Of a DNA stretch of 64,000 bases, positions 34,273-42,477 are shown one piece after another. The stretch's first letter is position 1, and every line of letters begins with the position of its first letter. Below the pieces are notes generated by a model. It made no database searches and had not been told where the DNA came from. It worked only from the letters and a program-made list of their open reading frames with translations. The stretch comes from Halorussus lipolyticus (GTDB lineage Archaea; Halobacteriota; Halobacteria; Halobacteriales; Haladaptataceae): the NCBI RefSeq assembly GCF_029338375.1, contig NZ_CP119804.1, forward strand, positions 2,190,955 through 2,254,954, read 5' to 3'. Both the position numbers and the translations under genes were made by a program.

Positions 34273-34434
34273 GGCGCGTGCTGGCGCGGTCTCTTGTGAC
34301 CGCGCCGAACCGCGCGAGGGACGAGGACCGCAGGCCGAAGGCCGAGGACCACAGGAGGTTGGGGAGGTGTGAGGTCCGCGGTTGCGGTTCGGGGCTGTGC
34401 GGTAGACGGCGTTGCTCAAGCCTGAAGCCAGCTT
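34273..34434 (+). repeat. dispersed structured element, copy 4
   Basis: Plus-oriented. First hairpin GGCGCGGTC/GACCGCGCC around TCTTGT and second GGCC GAA GGCC replace the versions in other copies. GAACCGCGCGAGGGACGAG, AGGAGGTTGGGGAGGTGTG and GCTCAAGCCTGAAGC are conserved with copy 2. The following 34435-34577 is a C/T-rich tail with a loose CCACTC/TTCAG beat and no gene. Confidence 0.8.
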
Positions 34435-34577
34435 CTCTGCGACTCCAGTTCTGGTAGCCACTCATCCAACTTCAGTTCTACCACCGACTCACCGAACTCC
34501 AATTCTTTCAGGAACTCGTCCCACTCTGGCCTCTTCAGGAATTCACTCGATACCAGCGACTCCGAAACACCCCGAAA

Positions 34578-35234
34578 TCAGTCCCCGAGACGCTCCTCGG
34601 CCGCCGTGAACTCCTCGGGTGTGTCCACGCTCTCGAAACTCTCGGCGTCGAAGTCAGCGAGGTCCTCCTCGCCGACCGCCACGAAATCCAACTCGAACAG
34701 GGGTTCGATGATTTTGCGCTCGCCCGCCAGCAAGGCCTCGTCGCAGGCGTCGGCCATCGGCCCGGCCCGGTAGACGGCATGGGTGGTCTCGAACCACTCG
34801 GTGGGCCGCGGGACCGCGGCGTCGTAGCGGTCCGCGGTTCCGGTCTGCGGAGCCTCGTCGTCTGGATTCTTGGCGCATCCGAGGAGGTAGTCCACGAGGC
34901 CGGGGTCGAGAAACGGCATGTCGCAGGCCGTGACGAAGGCGTACTCCTCGGTGGTGGCCTCGACTTCGCGGAGGCCGGTCCGGATACCGGCCATCGGTCC
35001 CTCGTCGGGGTCGGTATCGACCGCGAACCGGACCGGGCGGTCGTAGCTCGAGAGGACCTCGGCGACCTCCTCGCGCTGGTCGGCCCGGCAGTTGACCACC
35101 AACACGTCCACGACCCCTGCGAGGCGGTCGGCGACCCGGCGAAGCATCGGCACGCCCGCGAGGTCGGCGACGGCCTTGTCCGCCTCGCCGAACCGCGTCG
35201 AGCGACCGCCCGCGAGGACGACTCCCGCTGGCAT
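34578..35234 (-). CDS. mobA: molybdenum cofactor guanylyltransferase, first copy
   Basis: Nucleotidyltransferase of 218 residues that would attach GMP to molybdopterin. Signature GVVLAGGRSTRFGEADKA at the N-terminus binds GTP. VNCRADQREEV and DTDPDEGPMAGIRTGL follow, then VTACDMPFLDPGLV with the metal-binding Asp. A second, divergent copy is at 41676-42383. Start ATG 35232-35234; the longer frame would translate through promoter DNA. Confidence 0.85.
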   Translation of the reverse strand: MPAGVVLAGGRSTRFGEADKAVADLAGVPMLRRVADRLAGVVDVLVVNCRADQREEVAEVLSSYDRPVRFAVDTDPDEGPMAGIRTGLREVEATTEEYAFVTACDMPFLDPGLVDYLLGCAKNPDDEAPQTGTADRYDAAVPRPTEWFETTHAVYRAGPMADACDEALLAGERKIIEPLFELDFVAVGEEDLADFDAESFESVDTPEEFTAAEERLGD

Positions 35235-35346
35235 GCGCTGGTGTTGGTTTTCCAAGACAAAGAACGCCGGGGTGGGTGGCCCCGTTCGCGCCACCCGAGA
35301 CACAACTTCTTATTTGTGTAAGAATTGTAATTGTTGCTTCGGTGTC

Positions 35347-35988
35347 TCACTTCCCGATGCGTGCCAGTCGGGCCTCGCCGGAGGCGGCGTCGATGTGGAC
35401 GTTGAACGTCTCGCCGTCGGTGGTCTCGGTCCGGACGAGCCACGTGTTGCTCTCCCGATAGGGGTCTTCCGGTATCTCGGCGATTTCGTGGCCCTCGTCG
35501 GCCAGCACCTGTCTGGCGCGCTCGATTGCGGTCTCGTCGTCGCGGACCGCCCGGCGCTGGCGCGCGAGGTTGACCGTCAGCACCGGGACCTCAGACTTGC
35601 GGACGACCTGTTCGGTCACGCTCCCGAGGACGTAACGGTCCACGCCCGACCGGCCGTGGGTCCCCATGACCACCATGTCCATCTTCTCGTCCTCGGCATA
35701 GCCGACGATGGTCTCGGCCGGGGTTCCCTCCTCGATAGTGGTGACCACTTCGAGGCCTCGGTCGCGGGCCTCGTCGGCGATTTCATCGGTTGCCTGCTGG
35801 CCCTCCTCCCTGCGGGCGTTTCGGGTCTCCTTCCGACCGGACTCGGATGGCTGGTAGTCCAGCGCCTTCTCGTCTACCACGTAGAGGACGTGAACCGTGG
35901 CGTCGGCGAGTTCGGCCACGTTCAGCGCCTGTTCGACTACGGGTGCTTGGTCGGTGCCGTCGGTCGGGACCAGAATCCGGTCGTACAT
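35347..35988 (-). CDS. universal stress protein with PepSY-like C-terminal extension
   Basis: Protein of 213 residues. Residues 1-145 are a standard UspA domain (ILVPTDGTDQA, VMGTHGRSGVDRYVLGSVTEQVVR, the ATP-binding G-2x-G-9x-G(S/T) pattern). The last 60 residues (ERARQVLADEGHEIAEIPED and then FNVHIDAASGEARL) read like a PepSY domain, a fold that usually inhibits peptidases or acts at membranes. Such a fusion is unusual. It is monocistronic and divergent from the pilin locus. Confidence 0.8.
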   Translation of the reverse strand: MYDRILVPTDGTDQAPVVEQALNVAELADATVHVLYVVDEKALDYQPSESGRKETRNARREEGQQATDEIADEARDRGLEVVTTIEEGTPAETIVGYAEDEKMDMVVMGTHGRSGVDRYVLGSVTEQVVRKSEVPVLTVNLARQRRAVRDDETAIERARQVLADEGHEIAEIPEDPYRESNTWLVRTETTDGETFNVHIDAASGEARLARIGK

Positions 35989-36320
35989 ACCCCACCATTC
36001 GACGTTGAGACAGAAAAACACCGTTGTCGGTGCCGACTCGCGGTCCCGGAGCGCCGTGGCCCGGACGCCACCGACTCCGACCGCCGACAGCAGTGTCCAA
36101 CATTTATTATCCCCGGAGAGAGGAAGTATCACAGACGAGACCAACTCAGTTCAATTTCCAGTATTTCGAGACGCTATTCGGCTACGAATAAACCCCAAAT
36201 ATCGAAGACAGCCTTCGATACATCAATCGAACCGAACGTTCGCCGGTTCCCCGTCCGCTCGTCCCCGACCGGCCTCACGACCGACCCGCTTGCCGACAAC
36301 CCACGCTCACCGAACGATTC

Positions 36321-36938
36321 ATGAGACCGAAATCGCCACTCCACGACCTCGCATCGAACCAGAACCGGGGCGTTAGTTCCGTCATCGGCGTTGTCCTGAT
36401 GGTTGCCGCCGTCGTCGTCCTCGCGGCGACCGTCGGCGTGTACGTCTTCGGGACGGCCGCCCAAATCGGCGAACCAGCGCCCTCAGCGACGTTCGATACG
36501 ACCATCGAGACCGTCACGGTCTTCGACGGCGGCCGCATCCACACCGCGATGGCGGTCGTTGTCCACCACGAGGGCGGCGAGACCATCGACGCCGACAACC
36601 TGCGAGTCACGGTGAACGGACAGCGAGCGTGGGACATCGGCGGATTCGGCGGCACGCGAGGAGAGACCCTCGACCCCCTCGCCGGCGTGGGAACTGTCGA
36701 GGCCGGCAAGTCCTTCCGGGTCGTGCTGTGGGAGAACAACTACGGCGGCTACCCCGTGGCCGACGGCGACCTCGACGTGAGATTCTCCGGCGGGTGTGGA
36801 ACCGTGTTCATCGACCGCGACGCCTCCGACGACTGCGCGATGGCCGACGACGAACTCGCCGAGGGCGATACCGTCAGGGTCGTCTACGAGTCGTCCGGGT
36901 GGGGGATGACCTCGGTCGTCTACGAGGAGACCGTCTGA
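36321..36938 (+). CDS. type IV pilin
   Basis: Pilin-like secreted protein of 205 residues. The class III signal NRGVSSVIGVVLMVAAVVVLAATVG starts near residue 14. Cleavage by PibD should fall before the hydrophobic helix, which then packs in the filament core. The C-terminal domain is beta-rich with two Cys (GGCGTVF, DDCAMAD) that could form a disulfide loop. No pil assembly genes are next to it. It may be a minor pilin or a surface adhesin. Confidence 0.85.
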   Translation: MRPKSPLHDLASNQNRGVSSVIGVVLMVAAVVVLAATVGVYVFGTAAQIGEPAPSATFDTTIETVTVFDGGRIHTAMAVVVHHEGGETIDADNLRVTVNGQRAWDIGGFGGTRGETLDPLAGVGTVEAGKSFRVVLWENNYGGYPVADGDLDVRFSGGCGTVFIDRDASDDCAMADDELAEGDTVRVVYESSGWGMTSVVYEETV

Positions 36939-36963
36939 GGTCGTTTCTCTCTACCGCCCGCGC

Positions 36964-37926
36964 TCACCCGAACCGGTCCAACCCCGACTGCCTGCGGGCC
37001 TTCCCCTCGGGGTCGGCGACCCACGGCGTCCGACCGTCTCGCGCAGACTCACGGTCCACGTCGGGCGGGTCCGCCGGGTCGTGACCGGGGCAGTCCGGCC
37101 CGCAGGTCGCGGGGTTGACGACCCGACCCTTCCACGCACAGTAGGGCAGACCGGCGCTGTCCTCGCGTTCGACCGCTTCGACTTCGGCGCAGGCCGGGAA
37201 CTCGTCGGGCCGCCACCCCTTGCCGTAAGCCCGTTCGGCCACTTTCCTGCGCCGTCGGGCCTTCTCGTCGGCCGAGACGAGCGCCACGTCGGTCTGCACG
37301 AGGTGTTCGGCAAGAATCTCGGTTCCGTCCTCGTCGGCGGGCAGGGGGTCGGCCTCGCGGACAACCTCTCGCTCGCCAGACTCGGGGTGGAACCGCCAGA
37401 CGCCGACCGATTCGGGGATTCGGTTGAGATGCGCGCCGGTGACGTAGCTCTCGGTGGCCAGCACAACCTCGTCGGCCAGCGCGAGCGCGGCGTCCTTCCG
37501 AAGTTGGAGTTCGAGGTCACCGGGGTCGCCCAAGTCGGGTTTGTTCTCGATGGCGACGATTCGCCCGAACCAGTCGTCGGGGTATCGGGCAGTCTGTCTG
37601 ACGCCAAACCCAGTTGCACGCTCGAAGAAGCCGATTTCGACCGCGCGCTCGGCCACCTTTCGAGAATATTTCGGCGAAGCGTCGATGGCCGCCACGGGGT
37701 TGCAACTCTCTCCGACGGAAACCTCGCTCTCGATGGCGGCGTCCGGAATCGTCTCGGGCGTCAGCGAGGCTCTGGCGTCCATCTCCGGGCCGGGTTCGAC
37801 GCACACCACGTCGAGGACGCGGTTGGCCGGCTTTCGGACGCCGCCGCCGAGTTGGCGGGCGACGACGGCCTCGTGGTTGGCTTCGAGGTGGGCACACAGC
37901 GCCAACTCGAAGGGGTACTCGCGCAC
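36964..37926 (-). CDS. DUF5787-like protein
   Basis: Haloarchaeal protein of about 320 residues. It opens REYPFELALCAHLE and contains RIVAIENKPDLGDPGDLELQL, a D/E-x-K pattern that looks nuclease-like (IENKP). The C-terminus has Cys-rich ACAEVE, YCAWKGRVVNPATCGPDCPGH, possibly a metal site. Start taken as GTG 37924-37926, with GGAGGAG 7-12 bases upstream; the longer frame to 37989 is less likely. A PD-(D/E)xK-type nuclease role is a guess from the local motif. Confidence 0.7.
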   Translation of the reverse strand: MREYPFELALCAHLEANHEAVVARQLGGGVRKPANRVLDVVCVEPGPEMDARASLTPETIPDAAIESEVSVGESCNPVAAIDASPKYSRKVAERAVEIGFFERATGFGVRQTARYPDDWFGRIVAIENKPDLGDPGDLELQLRKDAALALADEVVLATESYVTGAHLNRIPESVGVWRFHPESGEREVVREADPLPADEDGTEILAEHLVQTDVALVSADEKARRRRKVAERAYGKGWRPDEFPACAEVEAVEREDSAGLPYCAWKGRVVNPATCGPDCPGHDPADPPDVDRESARDGRTPWVADPEGKARRQSGLDRFG

Positions 37927-38031
37927 GACGACTCCTCCGGACGCGGGGAAGAAAAAGTTCGCGCTCGATGGGAAGCGATACCCTTCCACACGAGGAGTCG
38001 GCTTACGGTCGGCGTTCCAGAACCGGGAGAC

Positions 38032-38130
38032 GTGACAGCAGACGAATCAGTGCGACTGGCCGACCGGACGTGGACCGAGATAACTGACGAACTCGCCGAG
38101 CGAATCGAGGCCGAGCGCGAGGTGGTTTGA
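38032..38130 (+). CDS. possible small protein, 32 residues
   Basis: GTG-started frame reading VTADESVRLADRTWTEITDE and ending in an acidic helix, with GGGAG 3-8 bases upstream. The RLADRTWTEITDEL pattern looks like the ribbon-helix start of small haloarchaeal antitoxin-like proteins. It is open further upstream without a start codon, so its length is uncertain. It converges on the winged-helix gene. Confidence 0.35.
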   Translation: MTADESVRLADRTWTEITDELAERIEAEREVV

Positions 38131-38157
38131 GGAGATTCGACTGCGGATTCCGATTCG

Positions 38158-38514
38158 TCAGACTGCCTCTGCGCGGGACTGAATGGAGTCGAACAGCGGT
38201 TCGACCATCGCTTCGGCCAGCGGTGACAGTTCGTAGATTCGGCCGCCGTCGTCGGCCCGGCGCTTACCGACCAGTCCGGCGTCCTCCAACCTGTTCAGGT
38301 GGTGGTAGAGGTCGTTTTGCTTCCTGTCGAGAAGGTCGGCTAATTCCCCGCTGTGGAGTCCGTCTTCGGCGTTCAACAGATAGAGGACGGTGAATCGGGT
38401 CTCCTCGCCGACTGCTTTCAGTCGCTCGACCTCCCGGTCGAAGTTGAGGGTGTCGTTCAGGAGTTCCGACTCGACCCGGCGTCTGGCCGTAGACCGGTCT
38501 TCTGATGCAGGCAT
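38158..38514 (-). CDS. winged-helix transcriptional regulator (ArsR-like)
   Basis: Protein of 118 residues with one winged helix: VGEETRFTVLYLLNAEDGLHSGELADLLDRK (helices 1-2), QNDLYHHLNRLEDAGLVGKRR (recognition helix) and a beta wing GGRIYELSPLAEAM. No Cys-based metal site is seen, so it is not a classic metal sensor. Its AT-rich upstream region (TATATATAATTTTACTTATT) should hold its promoter. Targets unknown. Confidence 0.8.
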   Translation of the reverse strand: MPASEDRSTARRRVESELLNDTLNFDREVERLKAVGEETRFTVLYLLNAEDGLHSGELADLLDRKQNDLYHHLNRLEDAGLVGKRRADDGGRIYELSPLAEAMVEPLFDSIQSRAEAV

Positions 38515-38594
38515 ATTGATAGCCGAATCTATATATAATTTTACTTATTGCTTGTTAAGACACTTTTCTTATCAGACTGGGCGAAACTGCCAAT

Positions 38595-39200
38595 TCAGAA
38601 CGGAAGCGGGTCATCGTCGGAACTGTCCTTCAATTCTTCAGCAACGTCTGTACTTCTTTCCTCAATCTCTATATTGTCCCCTCCATCACCGAGACTGCCC
38701 TCCAACCCGCGCAGTTTCTCGTTGATTTCGGTACTCTGGTGGTGCATCGGCGAGACTGCCACGCGCACGAGGACGTACTCGTGACGGTCACTCAGGCCGT
38801 TCCACGCCCGGAAGGCACCGACCGTGAGACTGTCGCTCTGGGGGCAGAACTCGGTGGTCGGCGTGAACTCCGCGAGGAGGACCCCTTTCCCGTCCCCCGA
38901 TTCTCCCGAGGCCGGGGCGTCGTCGGGCGCAACGGCGTATCGCCACCCGGCGTCGGGGTGCCGGGAGTCGAGGTTGAGGCGCGCGAGGTTGTAGCCGAAG
39001 GTGGCGTCGTAGACCCCGCGCTCCTCGAAGATGTCGCGCGTGCGCTGGTGGAAGTCGGCGTGGTCGTCGCCGGTCAGCACGTCGGCCTCGGCCAGAAAGG
39101 GGCCGGGGTCGGGCAGGTGGTCCGGGCGGAACTCGTCGTAGTCGTCGAACGTCTCGTCGTCGGCGTCGTCGGTGCTGAAGGGGCGCGGGAATCCGGGCAT
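38595..39200 (-). CDS. conserved-type acidic protein preceded by a CCGAAC palindrome
   Basis: Protein of 201 residues with no recognised domain. It has a very acidic N-terminus (DDADDETFDDYDEF), a middle reading GVYDATFGYNLARLNLD and EYVLVRVAVSPMHHQST, and an acidic tail. A His pair in SPMHHQS could bind metal. Start ATG 39198-39200. The palindrome at 39238-39251 lies 37 bases upstream and is shared with the divergent halocyanin gene. Confidence 0.6.
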   Translation of the reverse strand: MPGFPRPFSTDDADDETFDDYDEFRPDHLPDPGPFLAEADVLTGDDHADFHQRTRDIFEERGVYDATFGYNLARLNLDSRHPDAGWRYAVAPDDAPASGESGDGKGVLLAEFTPTTEFCPQSDSLTVGAFRAWNGLSDRHEYVLVRVAVSPMHHQSTEINEKLRGLEGSLGDGGDNIEIEERSTDVAEELKDSSDDDPLPF

Positions 39201-39237
39201 GTCCGTGAGTACGCTCCCGCGCCCGGAGTGGGTAGCC

Positions 39238-39251
39238 CCGAACACGTTCGG
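39238..39251. promoter_or_regulatory. CCGAAC-AC-GTTCGG inverted repeat, site 1
   Basis: Six-base arms around two bases, in the divergent region between the 38595-39200 gene (37 bases from its ATG) and the halocyanin gene (69 bases from its ATG). First of five such sites between 39.2 and 45.5 kb. Confidence 0.75.
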
Positions 39252-39319
39252 ACGCCATTTTCATCGACTGGGAATCAGGGCTACCCCCATTTATGTAGCC
39301 CCCAAAGCTGGGAGTGAAG

Positions 39320-39850
39320 ATGACCCGAGATACTCTCGACCGACGTTCGATGTTGAAGACGATGGCTGTGGGAGCGACGACGATGGCAATCGCTGGCTGT
39401 TCCAGCGGCGGCGGCGACGGAAGCGGTTCCGGCGACGACGGCGGGTCCAGCGACGACGGCGGAAGCGGTGACGATGGCGGGAGCAGTGGCGACGGAAGCA
39501 ACTCGATGAGCTTCGACGGGTGGTTCGACAACACCTCCAACTACGACAGCGTGACGGACAAGACCGGAAAATCGGAAGTGACCGTAAAGGTGGGCACGGA
39601 GGGCAACAACGGCGCGTTCGCGTTCTCGCCCCCTGCGGTCAAAGTCTCGAAGGGCACCAAGGTCGTCTGGGAGTGGACCGGCAAGGGCGGGTCGCACAAC
39701 GTCGCCAGCGAGAGCGGCGACTTCGAGTCCGAGATGGTCGGCGACGAAGGCCACACCTTCTCCCAGACGTTCGACAGCGCGGGAACCTACAAGTACGCCT
39801 GCACGCCCCACAAGGCGATGGGCATGAAGGGCGCAATCGTCGTGGAGTAA
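39320..39850 (+). CDS. halocyanin (blue copper lipoprotein)
   Basis: Cupredoxin of 176 residues, a membrane-bound electron carrier facing outward. RRSMLKTMAVGATTMAIAGC combines a Tat signal and a lipobox Cys. A Gly/Ser/Asp linker follows. The copper ligands are His in GGSHNV and Cys, His and Met in YACTPHKAMGMKG. GTG 39314 is two codons upstream; GGAG sits before both. It leads an operon with the radical SAM gene (7-base gap). Partners may be a copper nitrite reductase or oxidase elsewhere. Confidence 0.92.
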   Translation: MTRDTLDRRSMLKTMAVGATTMAIAGCSSGGGDGSGSGDDGGSSDDGGSGDDGGSSGDGSNSMSFDGWFDNTSNYDSVTDKTGKSEVTVKVGTEGNNGAFAFSPPAVKVSKGTKVVWEWTGKGGSHNVASESGDFESEMVGDEGHTFSQTFDSAGTYKYACTPHKAMGMKGAIVVE

Positions 39851-39857
39851 CCCCGCC

Positions 39858-41048
39858 ATGACGAACCCCGCGAATCGCTCGGGCAGGTCGCCCGCGGATG
39901 ACTCGGACGGTCCCCCGCCGTCCGGAAAGCCGAGTCGCTCGGGCGGTCCGCCCCGCCGGGTGGACACCGACGAGCGGCCATTCGTCCTCATCTGGGAGTT
40001 GACCCAAGCCTGCGACCTGACCTGCGAACACTGCCGGGCCGACGCCCAACCAAATCGCCACCCCGACGAACTCACGACCGAGGAGGCCAAGCGACTCCTC
40101 GACCAAACGCGCGAGTTCGGCGAGGACCAACTCGTGGTTTTCTCGGGCGGCGACCCCCTGAAGCGCGACGACGCGGTGGACCTCGTGGAGTACGGCACCG
40201 ACATCGGCCTGAGCGTCACGATGACCCCCAGTGGGACCTCCTCGCTGTCGCCCGACGCGGTGGCGGACCTCGCCGACGCGGGCCTGCGCCGGATGGCGGT
40301 CAGCATCGACGGCGCGAACGCCGAGCGCCACGACGCTTTCCGGGGCGAGGCCGGCAGTTTCGAGGACACGGTGTCGGCCGCCCAGTCCGCGACCAACGAG
40401 GGACTGCCCTTGCAGGTCAACACCACGGTCTGTCGCCAGACCATCGCGGACCTGCCCGACATCGCCGAGTTGGTGGCCGACCTCGGCGCGGTCCTCTGGA
40501 GCGTCTTCTTCCTCGTCCCGGTCGGTCGGGGCGCGGCCCTCGACCCCATCTCGCCGGACCGCGCCGAGCGCGTGATGGAGTGGCTGGTCGAGGAGAGCGA
40601 CGACTGGCCGTTCGGTCTCAAGACGACCGAAGCGCCCCACTACCGCCGGGTCGCGGTCCAGCAGACCGACGCCTCCCCGGACCGCCAGATGGGCATCACC
40701 GCGGGCGACGGCTTCGCCTTCGTGAGCCACACCGGCGAGGTCTACCCCTCGGGGTTCCTGCCCGAGTCGGCGGGCAACGTCCGCAATCGACCCATCACCG
40801 ACATCTACCGGCACTCAGACCTGTTCGAGTCGCTCCGGGACAAGGACGCCCTCCGCGGCAAGTGCGGGGCCTGCCCCTACCGGAACGTCTGTGGCGGAAG
40901 CAGGTCCAGAGCCTACGCCACGACCGGGAATCCCCTCGAAAGCGACCCCCTCTGCTCGTTCGTCCCCGAGGACTACGACGGCCCGCTCCCGTGGGACGAC
41001 GCCGACCCGGCGGGGTCCAGCAAAAATCCCGCCACGAACGCACCGTAG
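39858..41048 (+). CDS. radical SAM/SPASM protein, TIGR04053-like
   Basis: Radical enzyme of 396 residues. After a disordered Pro/Ser/Arg-rich N-terminus, LIWELTQACDLTCEHCRADA gives the CxxxCxxC cluster motif, VVFSGGDPLKRDD the SAM-binding GGDP, and a C-terminal SPASM-type cluster region KCGACPYRNVCGGSRSRAYA holds further Cys. The pattern SVFFLVPVGRG is typical of the TIGR04053 group, related to heme-modifying enzymes such as AhbD and NirJ. It is co-transcribed with halocyanin and a molybdopterin-fold protein. A heme or peptide modification role is inferred. Confidence 0.85.
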   Translation: MTNPANRSGRSPADDSDGPPPSGKPSRSGGPPRRVDTDERPFVLIWELTQACDLTCEHCRADAQPNRHPDELTTEEAKRLLDQTREFGEDQLVVFSGGDPLKRDDAVDLVEYGTDIGLSVTMTPSGTSSLSPDAVADLADAGLRRMAVSIDGANAERHDAFRGEAGSFEDTVSAAQSATNEGLPLQVNTTVCRQTIADLPDIAELVADLGAVLWSVFFLVPVGRGAALDPISPDRAERVMEWLVEESDDWPFGLKTTEAPHYRRVAVQQTDASPDRQMGITAGDGFAFVSHTGEVYPSGFLPESAGNVRNRPITDIYRHSDLFESLRDKDALRGKCGACPYRNVCGGSRSRAYATTGNPLESDPLCSFVPEDYDGPLPWDDADPAGSSKNPATNAP

Positions 41049-41073
41049 CCGTGAGACACAGGTTCCCACAGAC

Positions 41074-41577
41074 ATGCCTCCGACGAACGCAGAATCAGCG
41101 GACGGCGACGACCGCTCGGCGGCGAGACCGGACGCCGACCCCAACGACCGCGGCCCCGACGACTGCGGGACCTCTCCCGCGGTCGCAGTCGAGGGGCGAG
41201 ACCGAATCGTCGTCTCGGCCTCTCAAATAGATGGTTTCCCACGCGCGACCCAGACCTGCACGGTCGAGTGCGCGTCGGGCGTGCGCGCGACCGACGAGTG
41301 GACTGGCGTTCCCATCGACGCGCTCGCCGCCGCGACCGATTTCCCCGGCGAGACGACACACCTCCGGGTCGAAGCCGACGACTTCACAGCCGAGGTCCCG
41401 ATTCGGTCGGCGCTCGACGGGATTCTGGCGTTCGAGCGCCGAGCGGGCCGCGACGGCGACGAGGAGGGCCTGCCCAGACTCATCGCCGAGGACGTGGCGG
41501 GCGAGCGACTGGTCAAGCGCGTCGAGCGAATCGCCGCGGTCGCGCTCGACGCCGGGGAAGAACCGCGAGTTGGCTGA
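41074..41577 (+). CDS. small molybdopterin-binding-fold protein
   Basis: Protein of 167 residues. The region VEGRDRIVVSASQIDGFPRA, TVECASGVRATDEWTGVPIDAL and DDFTAEVPI matches the sulfite-oxidase-type molybdopterin domain, including the ExxSGxxxxxxWTGVP block and a Cys in the expected position (VECASG). It is shorter than full enzymes, so it may be a binding or stripped-down redox module. It is third in the halocyanin operon, 25 bases after the radical SAM gene, and next to MobA. Confidence 0.7.
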   Translation: MPPTNAESADGDDRSAARPDADPNDRGPDDCGTSPAVAVEGRDRIVVSASQIDGFPRATQTCTVECASGVRATDEWTGVPIDALAAATDFPGETTHLRVEADDFTAEVPIRSALDGILAFERRAGRDGDEEGLPRLIAEDVAGERLVKRVERIAAVALDAGEEPRVG

Positions 41578-41675
41578 GTACCTGTCGTCCATCCCATCCC
41601 TGCCGAGTATCTGTCATCCACCCCACTTTTTTCGGACGCCGAGACCCAGAGTATCGTACCGAGGAGCGCCCGACG

Positions 41676-42383
41676 CTACCGCGGCGCGACGAGTTCTCCG
41701 AGACCGATAGCAGAGTTCGGGTCGAGCATCGCTTCGGCCCGCTCGCGGTCCGCGGACGTGTCCACGTCGAAGACGCTCCGGGCGGGGTTCCCGGCGACCT
41801 CCTCGGCCGAGACCGGTCGGGTGGCGAGACGGTCGAGGAGGGCCGAGAGCCGACTTTCCCCGGCGTCGATGAGACTCTCACAGGCCGATTCCGCCGGGGC
41901 GGTCCGATAGACTGCCTGCGTGGGGTGCGGGCGACCGCCGGTCCGGAGCGCGACTGCTTGGGCGGTTTCGTCCTCGACGAGTCGCCCGGCGAGGTCCGCG
42001 ACCAGCCGCGGGTCCAGAAACGGCGCGTCACACGCCGCGAGCGCGCAGGCCTCGGTCTCGACCTCGGCGAGCGCGGTCCGGAAGCCGAACAGTGGCCCGC
42101 GGTCCGGAACCGGGTCCTCGGCGAACCCGACCGAGGCCGAGACGGCGGCGGACTCCGGGGCGAGCGCGCGCTCGAATCGACGGCGCTGGTCGGCCCGGCA
42201 GTTGACCACCACTCTGTCGGCGACCTCGGCGAGTCGGGCGACGACCCGCCCGAGGAGGGGTCGGCCACCGAGGTCGGCCAGCGCCTTGTCCTCGTCGCCG
42301 AATCGCCGGGAGTACCCGCCCGCGAGGACCACGCCGGTTAGCTCGTCGGTGCGTCGCTCCTCGGTCTCGAAATCCCGCGTCAT
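41676..42383 (-). CDS. MobA-like nucleotidyltransferase, second copy
   Basis: Protein of 235 residues with the same GVVLAGGYSRRFGDEDKALA signature as the 34.6-kb MobA, plus VNCRADQRRRFE, GPLFGFRTAL and ACDAPFLDPRLVADL. It is clearly paralogous but diverged, so the two may serve different cofactor forms or conditions. Site 2 of the palindrome lies 44 bases upstream of its ATG (42381-42383). Confidence 0.82.
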   Translation of the reverse strand: MTRDFETEERRTDELTGVVLAGGYSRRFGDEDKALADLGGRPLLGRVVARLAEVADRVVVNCRADQRRRFERALAPESAAVSASVGFAEDPVPDRGPLFGFRTALAEVETEACALAACDAPFLDPRLVADLAGRLVEDETAQAVALRTGGRPHPTQAVYRTAPAESACESLIDAGESRLSALLDRLATRPVSAEEVAGNPARSVFDVDTSADRERAEAMLDPNSAIGLGELVAPR

Positions 42384-42426
42384 GGCTCTAGGGGGCGATT
42401 TTCGGGCCTCGGCGGTAGGAGTTGGG

Positions 42427-42440
42427 CCGAACACGTTCGG
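42427..42440. promoter_or_regulatory. CCGAAC-AC-GTTCGG inverted repeat, site 2
   Basis: Identical to site 1, with the palindrome extended by one G/C pair. It lies between the divergent mobA-like gene (44 bases from its start) and the HemA-C-like gene (38 bases from its GTG). Confidence 0.75.
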
Positions 42441-42477
42441 CACAGTCGATTCGGCGGACCGGGACCAACCGACTGGC

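Noticed and set aside
34412..34609. Pro/Ser/Thr-rich frame beginning MLKPEAS, and the similar minus frame 7859-8053
   Set aside because: Both start inside the dispersed element and run into its C/T-rich flank; similarity is explained by the repeat.
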